A stretch of 30,477 bases of DNA from Chara braunii (GCA_003427395.1 BFEA01000081.1:1515744-1546220); one strand, 5' to 3'. Numbered from the stretch's first letter, positions 18,994 through 28,340 are shown. Notes: generated by a model from the sequence alone, not told the origin. Numbers and translations are program-made.

Positions 18994-19213
18994 NNNNNNN
19001 NNNNNNNNNNNNNNNNNNNNNNNNNNNNNNNNNNNNNNNNNNNNNNNNNNNNNNNNNNNNNNNNNNNNNNNNNNNNNNNNNNNNNNNNNNNNNNNNNNNN
19101 NNNNNNNNNNNNNNNNNNNNNNNNNNNNNNNNNNNNNNNNNNNNNNNNNNNNNNNNNNNNNNNNNNNNNNNNNNNNNNNNNNNNNNNNNNNNNNNNNNNN
19201 NNNNNNNNNNNNN
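18994..19213. other. Assembly gap (220 N)
   Basis: All N between two GA runs inside the 3' LTR. The true length and content are unknown. Confidence 1.

Positions 19214-19288
<75 letters not shown>
19214..19288. repeat. (GA)n microsatellite, right of the gap
   Basis: Pure GA run directly after the gap, continuous with LTR sequence on its right. Confidence 0.98.
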
Positions 19289-19293
<5 letters not shown>

Positions 19294-19723
19294 TGACACT
19301 TGGACAGAGACGTTGGGGGGGACTACTTGGGATTGATATCAGGGACATTTGGGTTGACGACATTCTTATCTCCTCCCCCTCTTCTTCGTCTCTTCCCCCT
19401 CCTCATCTGTGTATGAGCTAGGCCTGGCACCTTCGTCCTTGTGTGCGCCAGGCCATTCACACCGTGTGATGATGATGATGTATGTCCGGTCTGCATTTCG
19501 ACATTGATTGGGTCTGATCATTAGTATTCCAGTCTTCCGCTGTGCTATCTTGCTCTATTGGTGAGGGGTGGTTTCTTGTTTCTGGTTTGTATCATCTTGG
19601 TATGCGACAACTGGGGTACTTCGAGGGAATTCCCTACCTTATCCAAGGATGCCGGTGGTCACGTAAGTACCTGTGTGGCTCCACTGCACATTCTCATCGG
19701 TGCACTTTCGAAAGCAGCGCCGC

Positions 19724-19813
19724 TGGGGCGCCACGAGTAGATGGGCTGGGGTCTGGGGCGCCACGAGTAGATGGGCTGGGGTTTGGGGCGCCACGAGTAG
19801 ATGGGCTTGGGTC
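19724..19813. repeat. 30-bp minisatellite, three copies
   Basis: Three adjacent units starting tggggcgccacgagtagatg; the units differ by one or two bases. The period of ten codons makes both strands read as ten-residue repeats, but no convincing gene contains them. Confidence 0.97.
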
Positions 19814-19951
19814 TGGGGTCCATTTGGTGTAATACCATGCATGCAGCCCCCACGTGGTTTTTCTTCGTGCGACAGGCCACCAACAGTTAGGGAAAATAAA
19901 CGTGGTCAGATGTTTCAGAAGTTTTCGGAACCAGGCATCCACGGCTTCCAC

Positions 19952-20062
19952 CTACTGTCTTCACCCGAATAGAACGCCCGGTCATTATCACTGCATCTAG
20001 ACTGAAAGTCGCACCAAATGCAGCTATAGTGGCCGGGCATTCTGTTCGTGTGAAGATGGTAG
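19952..20062. ncRNA. Long foldback with 49-bp arms, candidate hairpin RNA or MITE
   Basis: The left arm 19952-20000 and right arm 20014-20062 are equal in length and pair without gaps at about 38 of 49 positions, with a 13-nt loop. Core paired words are agaa(c/t)gcccgg and tcttcac. Several mismatches become G-U pairs if transcribed. No promoter, target or homologue was identified, so this may be a microRNA-like precursor, a small foldback transposon or an inverted duplication. Confidence 0.4.
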
Positions 20063-20519
20063 ACGTGCTACAGAGGAAATTTTGGAAAAGAGGTGCCCCA
20101 ACGCCTCACCGAATTTGAGAGTCGTGCTTCTCTGAGCTTGCTTTGGAGAATTCCCCTAATTAATTGAGGCACTGGAGAATTTCCCTAATTAATTTAAACG
20201 ATCTATTGAAGCCGAGCCTGAAAATGCCGTGCACTCCTGAAAAAAATGAACAGGTGCGGGCATCATTTTGGCTGGCGCCGCCAACCATTTGGTCAGGTAT
20301 CCCGGCCCCCAAAAGTTGCGGCCATTTCTGGCCTTGTATTTGTTTTTCAAGCAGTGGAAAGGTAATAGAAGTTGGGGCTCCACCTACCAGGTGTTTCGAG
20401 TATTATTATGTGAAGCCCGCCCCCTTCTTTGCTACTATGGATGGGACAACGCCGTCATCTCAGGGTCACCGCCCGATCGAATGGTCAAGCCGGGCTGCTG
20501 CCTTACATCTGCACTGATG

Positions 20520-21329
20520 CTAATAGTTTCCCAGCAAGCCACCTTCGACCTTCTCCAATTTGATGGTCAACCAAGCTGCCATGGAATGCGTCCAACTGAC
20601 TGAACTGAAAAATCCGGCAAAGCGCGCGCCCGCTTCATGAAGGAAAGTTTTGCGAAGAGTTGGTTTAGTTAGCCTCAAATACTTCGGGGAAATTCCCCGA
20701 AGTAAGTCGGTGGAGCTCGTCCCTGAGACATGAGGAGAAAGGCGTCTTCTCCACCCCGAGACACAAGGAGGCAGGCGCCAGACGCGCTCTGACGTCCTGA
20801 ACTGAATCCCATGCCCAAACAGGAGGAGAACCTGGAAGAAAACAAAATGCTCCTTGGCATTGGACCATGGGATATTTTCTCCAAGTACCCTAGAAACGAG
20901 GTGGCCTGCTCCCCTATCGGTGGGGAGTGACACTTGCAAACAGTTGGGTCCAGCGCTGGAAATTTGGTCCAGTGTCCCATTATTGGAATGCACAAGAATG
21001 GTAAACCAAACTGAGTGAATGTTGGGGTCAGAAGGCTGGAAGGAACCAGCCAATGAGAACACAAAAATTTCGAAATGCAAAATATGATTTAAATGTCTCA
21101 GGAGACAATCATGAATAAGCCTAGTTGAAAGCAGATTGACAAAGCAGAGAGCACACCAAATCAAGAACACACTAAACTCTGCCCAGTGGTCTGCCCTACG
21201 TCGAAAAATCGGGGGGCCTGGTAGCACAGGCTCATGAGGGCACCCGCATGACAGTGTGGAGAACCGCCTCAGTGGCAAAATGGAAAACGTGCCGAATCGC
21301 CGCCGCAATTTATTTCTCGGTGGAAACAT
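20520..21329 (-). CDS. Hypothetical 269-residue ORF, function unknown
   Basis: This is one of the longest uninterrupted frames outside the retroelements. A moderately hydrophobic stretch near residues 50-70 (FSVFLIWCALCFVNLLSTRL) could be a membrane segment. The rest shows no motif I recognise, and no codon-usage or splice evidence was available. The perfect palindrome at 20681-20703 and a direct-repeat-rich flank argue that it could be chance. Treat it as a candidate only. Confidence 0.12.
   Translation of the reverse strand: MFPPRNKLRRRFGTFSILPLRRFSTLSCGCPHEPVLPGPPIFRRRADHWAEFSVFLIWCALCFVNLLSTRLIHDCLLRHLNHILHFEIFVFSLAGSFQPSDPNIHSVWFTILVHSNNGTLDQISSAGPNCLQVSLPTDRGAGHLVSRVLGENIPWSNAKEHFVFFQVLLLFGHGIQFRTSERVWRLPPCVSGWRRRLSPHVSGTSSTDLLRGISPKYLRLTKPTLRKTFLHEAGARFAGFFSSVSWTHSMAAWLTIKLEKVEGGLLGNY
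20681..20703. repeat. Perfect 11-bp inverted repeat with one central base
   Basis: acttcggggaa and ttccccgaagt flank a single A. A looser related word (cttcgagggaattccct) occurs at 19619-19635. Confidence 0.9.
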
Positions 21330-21330
21330 T

Positions 21331-21859
21331 TTTTCTCTGTCTTCATTTTTCTGATACTTTTCCTGGAAAGATCACAACCTAATCTACCGGGATTCAAATT
21401 TTCATATTTTTCTGTGCATTATTTTCTGAGCGTGAAAAATCGCTGAAGTTGGAGTACTTTGCTTTTGGCCCATAGGTGGCAGAGTGGCAAAAATGGGAAA
21501 TGCGACAAATTGGCATGACATTTTTTCATTATTATTATTTTTTAACCAGGGTGGCACCCCTGCCGACCGCCGACCCTGACCGCCGACCGTATTGCAGCCG
21601 ACCAGTAGGGGCGACCGGTCGGCGGTCTGCCGACCAGTGAGAAAACAACCATCCACTGATTTTTTTTCAAATCTGAGTTGGGGGCTGTACTGCGCTTGCC
21701 GAGTAGAGCCCAAATCCGCTGAGAAACTTTTTGGGATGGGGGAGGGGTATGGGGGGGTTGGGGTTGGAGCATACCTGCGGCGCAAGTGTGCTGGTCACCG
21801 ATGCACCAAAAAGAAGAAAAAAAAAAGAAGAAAAAATGGCTGTTATGTGCGACAACACG

Positions 21860-21861
<2 letters not shown>
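21331..21861. other. Non-coding stretch with a ccgaccgccgacc cluster
   Basis: No gene recognised. About 21560-21640 is dense in ccgacc and ggtcggcgg words, including the palindromic gaccggtc. A related cluster in roughly inverted orientation lies at 22950-23055. Confidence 0.5.

Positions 21862-21929
<68 letters not shown>
21862..21929. repeat. (GA)n microsatellite
   Basis: Pure GA run preceded by acaacacgca and followed by gagaatgta. No LTR was recognised around it. Confidence 0.98.
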
Positions 21930-21933
<4 letters not shown>

Positions 21934-22690
21934 ATGTAAACAAATAGCTCCTTAGCATTTATTTCAAACCCCCTGCGGGTTATCCGAGAGGCCCCTGCAC
22001 ACAATCAGCAAGGGCCATAGTGCCATGAACGAGATAGTAGTCATAGCTATGCTAAAGTCATGGCACACCAAGTATATATGCTGTTGATTCAGCAGTTATG
22101 GAACCACTGAGCACGCGAGTTTCTGGGCAGTAGCAGGCCAACTCACCACATGCTTTTCAGGGCTTCCCTCCACTACTCACCAAATGTGCAAAACTAGAAT
22201 GAATCTTCTGCTAGAACATGGAACCGTACGCCGCCATGTGTTTTGTCTTTCGTGCAAGTGGTGAAGAGTGAAGCAAGGCCCTTAGGGCCACTGCTCGCAG
22301 GAAACTGAAACAAAAGAAAGAGAGGAATGAATCTTCTGCTAGAACATGGAACCATACGCAGCCATATGTTTTGTCTTTTGTGCAAGTAGTGACGAGTGGA
22401 GCAAGGCCCTTAGGGCCACTTCTCGTAGGAAAACGAAACAAAAGAAAGAGAGAGCTACGGTAGCAAGTAGTTGTAACTTGTAGACCTGACTTCGGATCCA
22501 GAACATATATTGCTGGCCTGCTCCTCTTTCATACGATATTCGCTGAATGTCTCTTGAGATGTTGGGACCCTTGCATAGACTATTCAACAAGGAATACGTG
22601 AGCCCAATCTTTTTTTCTGTGGGGAGGTGCACCATTGGCTACCTCAGCCATCGTTCTCCAATTGTTTTTTTATACCCTATTTATTGGGGT
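21930..22690. other. Non-coding stretch containing a tandem duplication
   Basis: No gene recognised. The main content is the 128-bp duplication at 22197-22452. Just upstream of it, tactcaccaaa and gctagaacatggaa link this region to the repeat at 10437-10560. Confidence 0.55.
22197..22452. repeat. 128-bp tandem duplication
   Basis: Copies at 22197-22324 and 22325-22452 begin gaatgaatcttctgctagaa and share ttgtctttcgtgcaag and aaggcccttagggccact at about 90% by eye. Each contains the palindrome gcccttagggc. The minus-strand ORFs here read the duplication and are not credible. Confidence 0.93.
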
Positions 22691-22770
22691 GCGTCGCATC
22701 ACGTGCGCGTGCATGCTTACACATGCGTTATGCGCTGCACGTGCGGAGCTCGCGCGCACGCGATACGCTG
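22691..22770. other. Alternating purine-pyrimidine tract (Z-DNA prone)
   Basis: Dense in cacgtgcgcgtgcatgc and gcgcgcacgcg words. Such alternating GC/AC sequence favours Z-DNA under negative supercoiling. Confidence 0.6.
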
Positions 22771-22930
22771 CAGGTATGGGTTGGAGTATAGGGGGAGTAT
22801 ATGGGTGATATAGGGGATATTGGGGGGTTTAGTAAGGGTGTTGGGGGTGGTTCGGGAGTGTTGGGTTGGTGTATGCGGGTATTGGGGGCCGCTATGGGGG
22901 TGTGGGTGGTGTTATTAGGGGTTCTTGATC
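22771..22930. repeat. G-rich degenerate minisatellite
   Basis: About 160 bp with strong G bias on the plus strand and many runs of three to six G separated by short T/A-rich spacers, ending near a 17-base A run at about 22933-22949. The G runs could form quadruplexes. ORFs here translate the bias. Confidence 0.75.
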
Positions 22931-23059
22931 CCAAAAAAAAAAAAAAAAAGGTGCGGGGTGCCGATGACCCCGTACTGGTAGGTGCTGACCAGGCGATCGG
23001 TCGGCGGGTCGTCAGCCGACCAGTCAAGGGCCGCCGACCGTCGGCGGGTCCAACACTGT

Positions 23060-24889
23060 TTTTAACAGTAAAAAGCTGCCTTCTCCTCATCGGGGAACAG
23101 CATCATATCAACGGAAATTAGGCCATCGCTCTCTTAGCTAGACTGGTCCACTGCAATTGTGATCTCGTTACTGTGATCCTCGTCACCCTCGCCCCGTCTC
23201 CATCCTCCCGGTGGTTGTCTGCTTTAGCTGTGCGAAGCCGTAGCTCCTTCGTCATTTGCTTCAAGCGTGTATTATCCGGCGGTTGCCTTCTTCAAGCTGC
23301 GGAGGTTTTCTCGGTCAGCGGTAGCTGTTTAGCCTAAGGGAGGTGGGTTCACCTGTCTCGCTGGACCGAAGTTCTCTGCATCGTGTTCGGGCAGTGTGAA
23401 CCCGGCTGCGGATTTAGCCAGGCACATTGACCGGTAAAGGGAAAGGCTTCGTTGGCGGTGGTGGTGGGAAGTACATATCTTCCTTGACAAGTTAAGCTTG
23501 CTGCGCGGGGTGTTCGCATAGGAGTGTCAGTTATTGTGACCCGTGAAGGCCTCCACTGTTGTCATATTGAGCAAGACTGCATGAACTTGGCTGTGTTACC
23601 TGCCAGGTACGCTGAAAAGCAGAAGGGAAGCGAAGCAGCAAGGGCGGAAATAAGCAGTAAAAGAGACAACAAGGAGTGAGAAGAGTAGTATGTACTCCAC
23701 CTCAGCGATTCACCTACGTGGTTCAGTTTTGAGTGTACTTGTGCACTGGCAGTCGGGTGTTAGGTAATAGCGCAGGTGTCTGAAGCTGAAGCTCAGGGAT
23801 AACAGAAGTCTTATGAAGCTACCTGGACCTGCTTTCTGAGTATCAATATAAATTGAGGGACACATATATGTTTTTGGCACCAAACTGCACGGTTGACGTT
23901 TGTCTGCATTCCAGTTGTGCTGCTGAAGCCGTCTAGAGGCAGACTGTCGCTGACCGCTCAATTTTTGGATTGGGGTACGGTTCTGCTGCGGCCATGATCC
24001 TCGACTGCAACGGACAGCTGAGCGGGTTCTATGCTCCGACTATTGGTCGAGTCTTCAGATGGGTAGTTGCTGGGACCGTCACCATTCCCAGCACCTGTTT
24101 ACTAAAGAGGTACCTCGAGGTGGAAGGAGCCTGGGCGGCAGAACACAGTCTGTCCACCACGTTCTGTTGTAGGAACTTGAGTGTGGAGCACGTCCGTTGT
24201 GATTCAAGAACTGTGGGCCGTCTGATTGCAAACGATATGCTGTAATACTGCATGCCTCTATGCCCACAGTCCACGCTAAAGGCTGTTGGACACTGTTGCT
24301 GTGGGAAGTAGTGATGTTGTACTGAGGTTGTGCATTTATTAGGCATGATAAATTGCTTTTACTTAGTAAACTACGCTTCCACTGTGCATTCAGTTGGGTC
24401 ATTGACTGCGCGGGACTGCTGATCGCGAGTTCTGTATATGTGGAGCATCCTGCGGAGCTTTCCCCCGTACGCTTTTGCTGAGCATGCAATTCTGCTGTTT
24501 AGCTGCTTTCCGCCTACACATTGAATGGAGCAGAAAGGTGTGCTCCATATGAACAGAGCCTTTTCAGTCTGTGTAGCAGCAATTGAGTTTAAGGCAGCGG
24601 CACCGCTGTCGGGGCAAATGCCCGGACAAGGGTATTTGCCGGGGATTTTCAATATCGGACACTGTCGGACTTTGTCGTTGAATTGAGGGACTTGATGTGA
24701 CCGACGTTGCCAAATGTTTATTCAGATCTGACCTATGACTGAAAGATTGAAAGTTTTTGAGCTTTAGTCTGGACACTTGTGGCGTCTGAGAGTAACGGCA
24801 GTAACCGGTTGTGTTTCGCTTTTGTCGAGGCCATAGGGGCGTGCGGGTGTTGAGGAACTAAAATCAGACCTATTCTACCTAAAATAATG
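23060..24889. other. Low-repeat stretch without a recognised gene
   Basis: About 1.8 kb with balanced composition and few repeats, the most unique-looking part of the window. The only ORF of note is at 23970-24245. Host exons or untranslated sequence are possible but not demonstrated. Confidence 0.4.
23970..24245 (+). CDS. Hypothetical 91-residue ORF
   Basis: The frame has a balanced composition (MILDCNGQLSGFYAPTIGRV, then TCLLKRYLEVEGAWAAEHSL) and ends in TAA at 24243-24245. It lies in the low-repeat stretch. No domain was recognised, and there is no evidence for a promoter or introns. It may be a short exon or chance. Confidence 0.12.
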   Translation: MGYGSAAAMILDCNGQLSGFYAPTIGRVFRWVVAGTVTIPSTCLLKRYLEVEGAWAAEHSLSTTFCCRNLSVEHVRCDSRTVGRLIANDML

Positions 24890-24913
24890 TCGCGCGGCTT
24901 AGCAGCCGCGCGA
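24890..24913. repeat. Perfect 10-bp GC-rich hairpin
   Basis: tcgcgcggct and agccgcgcga flank a tagc loop. It opens a run of GC-rich hairpins that continues to 25234. Confidence 0.9.
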
Positions 24914-25023
24914 TTCAGGGCTTAAGTTGGCTAAAAAGAGGGAACGCTGGGTATAGGACGCCGATGCGGGAGAGATGGGTCACATGTTTTATCGGGCCAT
25001 GAGATTTGACTCCGCGTCGAGGC

Positions 25024-25234
25024 CCGACGTCGGAGTTGCGACTAAAAGGTTGACCTATCAAGCCTACCGGACTAAGCCCCTTTCGGGTAGGCTGCGGGAC
25101 GTTGGCCTTGAAGTAGGCAGGCAAAGCCTGCAAGGCCAGCTAGTAAAGTATGTAAGGCCTCAGGCAGGCGAAGCCTGCTGAGCCACAGGCTGGAGGCGGC
25201 CTACTGGGCGCAACCCTTCAAATAGAAGGGTTGC
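25024..25234. repeat. Cluster of short GC-rich hairpins
   Basis: Consecutive inverted repeats: ccgacgtcgg (25024-25033); gcctacc/ggtaggc (25062-25068 and 25086-25092); ggccttg/caaggcc enclosing gcaggcaaagcctgc (25104-25137); gcaggcgaagcctgc (25164-25178); gcaaccctt/aagggttgc (25210-25234). Two have the same gcaggc stem with a three-base aaa or gaa loop. No known RNA family was recognised. Confidence 0.8.
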
Positions 25235-25764
25235 TGTTCTAGCTCCAGGCGGAATGCTGCATGGCCCTGTGCAAGGATGACACACATAAATCGAGAAAAA
25301 AGGAAAAATCTTTTTTTAAATCTTTTTTTTAAGTCCCTCGACACTCGAACGCAGGTCTGTATTTCAACAGTTCGTGGGGATGTCCCACAAAGTGACCGTT
25401 GGCTGAGGCTAACGGGGAAAAAAAAAAAAACAACACTAAAAACTAAAAACGGAACCGCCAGCCGGCGGATGCTGAAGCAGCAGGGCACCAGCCTTGAAAA
25501 GGCAACGTGCTGCCCGTTTCACGGGGCAACGTCACAGGTAAGGTTTGCTTTTTTTTGTTTTATTTTGGTTGTTTTCTTTAGATTCTCTTTTAGATTCTAG
25601 ATTCTGTTTTTCTTTTTTTTTTCTTTTTCTTTATGACCCCTCGTTTCAACAGACTGCACCCATTCGCTATAGAGAAACGAGCTGCAATCTTCGGAAAGAG
25701 CGCCCGAATCTGGCACTCTTATTGTACCAGATGCGAGCGCGTTAGGGAAGGAGATTCTAGAGAG
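25235..25764. other. Non-coding stretch with A and T tracts
   Basis: No gene recognised. Homopolymer-rich at about 25297-25332, 25418-25430 and 25550-25632. The segment from about 25538 (aggtaaggttt) to 25581 (tttctttag) resembles a short intron in layout, but no flanking exon frame was recognised. Confidence 0.45.
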
Positions 25765-25883
<119 letters not shown>

Positions 25884-26260
25884 GACCTTACCTGGCGGCT
25901 GGTTGGCTTCATGACTGCAACGACCAAGAGGTAAGTCTCCAACTTGATAGCTCCTCTGTCACTACGCCTATTCACCTAGTGAACAGACTGCAATTAGCTA
26001 CTGCGCATAACCTGGCGCTGTGGATGGCCGGGTGCGGGCGCGCGTTGCAGCAAGGGAAGAAGAAGCTCTGTTGAGCCTGACTCTAATTCGACTCAGTGAA
26101 ATGACTGGGGAAAGGGGCAGCGAGTTGTTTCAGGCAGCGAGCTACCTCACACCTGCACAGGGAAACGAAAGGAGGGGGGGGGGAAGGAAAGAAAAAGAAA
26201 GAAAGAAAAGTTAGGAAGGGGAGAAAAAAGTAACAGCCGCGAATGTGGCCGCGCCCGCGT
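25884..26260. other. Non-coding stretch, possibly an LTR R/U5 remnant
   Basis: No gene recognised. ttacctgg just after the GA run is the only LTR-like word. About 26170-26215 is purine-rich with a run of nine G. Confidence 0.35.
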
Positions 26261-26267
26261 GGCAGGT

Positions 26268-26600
26268 GCAGCCCCAGAAAGTTCTAGGGGCTGATGGGAC
26301 TGCGCCTGTTCGTTTTGAGCAGGCAACAATAAGTGGCTGAGTACAGCCATTTCCAGGAGCACCTGGCCTGGGAAAATGGCCAGGTACTCCTGGGGGTTGT
26401 TGAACTTGGTTTCCCTAGGGGAAAACCAAGGCACTGAGCTCCTGGCCATTGATTTAGATCGAGGGCCAGGAGTACTGACGAATTTTGCCTGGCTGTGGAC
26501 AAAGCTGTTCCCACATGCCTTCGGCTGGCTATAAGAGCCAGCACTCCACCCAACAGCCTCACACTTGTGGCAGTGCTGCTGGGCCATTCACTTGAGTGAA
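26268..26600 (+). repeat. LTR-like U3 region with nested hairpins and TATA
   Basis: Several hairpins in a row: cagcccc/ggggctg near 26270-26294; a 16-bp imperfect stem ccaggag(c/t)acctggcc around 26354-26394; cttggttt/aaaccaag near 26404-26431; ctcctggcc/ggccaggag near 26438-26473. Then gctggct/agccagc (26524-26542) encloses tataag. The layout resembles the U3-TATA part of the LTRs in this window, but no LTR ends were found. Confidence 0.35.
26524..26542 (+). promoter_or_regulatory. TATAAG in the loop of a 7-bp palindrome
   Basis: gctggct and agccagc flank ataag, so TATAAG begins at the last base of the left arm. Third instance of this layout in the window. Confidence 0.45.
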
Positions 26601-26804
26601 TGCTGGCTGGCTGCTACTGTGGGGCGGTGCTGCCGGAGAGGAGAGTGGAGGTCTGCAGGGTGAGGGGAGACGTTGCCGGAGGAGGGACAGGCGGCAGCCA
26701 TTGCCGAGGTTGGGAGCTCATTGCCCCACCTCTGCATGGGTGTCGTGATCGACACGCTGCGTCAGGGCTGGACGGTGCGGCAAGCGGCAAGGGTTTGTCG
26801 GGGG

Positions 26805-27330
26805 TTACGCTGTCAAAATTTTTACTCGGCGGCGACCTTTTTTAGAGGGAAGTGCTGCCAATTTTTTGGCACGGCAACGACACTGTTGCTGGGGAGAATG
26901 CTGCCGGCCTGCTGCTGGACTGCTGTCACGACAACAAAACCTTCCTAAGGGAAGGTGCTGCCAAATTTTGCCGCGTGGCGTCGGTGTTTTTTTTTTTAAT
27001 ATATGAGTGTGGGGAGGTGCTGCCGGACTGGTCTCCCTATTCGTTTGGCAGCATGACAATGACGATTTTTTTGGTGAGGTTACGCTGCCAAATTTTTGGC
27101 ACGGCAGCGGCACTACGGTGGGAGATTACTGCCAATTTTTTGGCACGGTGGCGTGGTATCGGTATCAGCGGCACGACAACGACAATGTAGTCAGTGGGAT
27201 CATGCTGCCGAAAGTGGCGGCGACGTCGATATTTTTCGCGTAGGGAAGTATTGTTTGGTTGGCGGCACGTTGACGATTCTTTTTCTGAGGGGCAGTGTGT
27301 CAAATTTTTGTGGCGTGGTGAATCAATCAT
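26805..27330. repeat. Degenerate gctgccaaattttttggcacggc array
   Basis: At least six related words spaced irregularly: 26811 (gctgtcaaaatttttactcgg), 26854, 26967, 27089, 27128 and 27294. The core tgccaattttttggca is itself palindromic and is usually followed by cggc(a/g)(a/g)cg. Spacers are also G-rich and contain cgacaac words. No gene was recognised across the array. Confidence 0.7.
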
Positions 27331-27759
27331 TTGGAAGTGTGATCAGGTGGTGATGCGGCACGACAACCGTGGTACTGGTTTTGGTGGCGAGACAAGCAGT
27401 GGTCTGCCATTTTTTCTTTTTTTATGGTGTGCGGCGATTATGGTGGATCCCAGTGTAACCTAAAGGTTGGGCTAGCGCTGGTACGTGGTTGGGATTGTGT
27501 GGCGCTGGGGCACGATTGGGTCTGTGCGACAGTGGTGCGTGGACCGGCAGCATGAAAAGAGCGCGGAATGAGTGCTCGCAGCAATGGCTATTGGAGTTGT
27601 GGCACATACGGTTTTGAACCAGGGCCACCTTTATTATTTTTGTTGTGCGAGGTGCGAGCGGTTTTGAGTTATCAAAGTGCCGGGAATTATCTATTGTTGT
27701 CAATTTCGCATTCCGGGTTCCAATAGTTGTGTCGTGTCAGTTGCTTGAGGAAACCCAGG
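27331..27759. other. Non-coding stretch
   Basis: Similar in composition to the preceding array (ggtggcg and ggttggg words) but without clear repeat units. No gene recognised. Confidence 0.4.
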
Positions 27760-28340
27760 CCACGAGCAGCAAAATTTTCGACGGCCGTCTAGGCCTTTTC
27801 TGGAAGCAGGCCTTAGGCCGCATCTGCAGCGGTATACACGCCGGACAGTTGGGAGGCGTAACCGAACAGGGCCCAGCAGCAGCAGCAGCAGTAGAAGCCC
27901 AACTACCCGGGGCCTATCGGAAGCTTCTGGGCTCATGCCCAACCCAACCAGGCAGCGCAACTGGCCAGACACTTTCCATATAGGAAAGTGCCCGTTGCGT
28001 GGCCAGTCATTCAGGCGCTTGCAACTTGTGCGACAATGCTGCTTGAGCATGCATTCGCGTGTTGTGCACAGCGCTGTGCGAGGTGCCTTCGCACGTGCGG
28101 TCGTGTAAGTGAGGGCGCTGGTGTGGGCAGCGCCATAGCTCGGCTTCCACAGACGACCGGGCTAGGGTACACAACAAGGGGGTAGTGGTGGTCTTCGTGC
28201 AAGAGGGAGAAGGTGTGGGTGCAAGAGAAGGGAGAGAGAGAGCAAGAGAGAGAGATGAGGAGGATGACGTGAGGGCACATACCTGGTTATGGCGATAGTC
28301 TACAAGTGGCAACATCTTCATGTACTTCGGTGGCTGCTGA
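27760..28340 (+). repeat. LTR-like region with TATA palindrome and GA tract
   Basis: Upstream GC-rich hairpins (for example agaagccca/tgggctt-type words near 27890-27935) and a short (CAG)n are followed by a nested palindrome with TATA at 27960-28007. About 230 bp later comes a short GA tract (28228-28255) followed by acatacctggttatggcgat. The order TATA palindrome, GA tract, then (t/a)acctgg and a gcgat/gccatcg word parallels the solo LTR at 7600-7895. No termini or target duplication were identified. Confidence 0.4.
27960..28007 (+). promoter_or_regulatory. TATA-containing nested palindrome
   Basis: The outer arms actggcca (27960-27967) and tggccagt (28000-28007) enclose inner arms cactttcc (27970-27977) and ggaaagtg (27983-27990), with atata in the loop. 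Both stems are perfect 8-bp complements. Confidence 0.5.

Larger units (their letters stand above)
11158..19609 (+). mobile_element. Degenerate Ty3/gypsy chromovirus retrotransposon
   Basis: An LTR retrotransposon in plus orientation with partial 5' LTR (11158-11573), primer site, gag, protease, RT/RNase H, integrase, chromodomain-like tail, polypurine tract (18291-18303) and 3' LTR (18304-19609). The PR-RT-RH-IN order is that of Ty3/gypsy (Metaviridae), and the C-terminal chromodomain-like module marks the chromovirus branch. Every domain has stops or frameshifts. The alignable LTR ends differ at about 8% of positions by eye plus indels, so it is old. The 5' LTR lacks everything left of its GA run. 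The base after the 3' LTR starts actgg; no matching target duplication can be tested because the 5' end is lost. Confidence 0.92.
18304..19609 (+). repeat. 3' LTR containing a 220-N gap
   Basis: Starts tgtggca after the polypurine tract and ends gcgaca at 19609, where similarity to the 5' copy stops. U3 holds repeated ggcgccag/gcgccaaa words and a palindromic TATA site at 18621-18646. R/U5 holds gccatcgctccagcttcg, a long GA run and the conserved acattgattggg end region. Nominal length 1306 bp, but the gap size is probably a placeholder. Confidence 0.92.
19610..21330. other. Sequence right of the chromovirus, no confident gene
   Basis: Contains a 30-bp minisatellite, a 111-nt foldback, a direct pair of 22-bp repeats (ggagaattcccctaattaat at 20145 and a near copy at 20174), and a perfect palindrome at 20681-20703. 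A 269-codon minus-strand ORF spans 20520-21329; see its own entry. Confidence 0.5.

Noticed and set aside
18304-19609. Intact, recently inserted chromovirus
   Set aside because: LTR ends differ by about 8% by eye with indels, the 5' LTR is truncated, and all coding domains carry stops or frameshifts.
22728-23121. ORFs of 106 and 120 codons across the G-rich tract
   Set aside because: They read the G-rich minisatellite (GV/GG or PN/TP bias) and the poly-A run.
25538-25581. Short spliceosomal intron (aggtaag ... tttctttag)
   Set aside because: Donor- and acceptor-like words are present, but no open frame or homology supports exons on either side; T-rich sequence gives such matches often.
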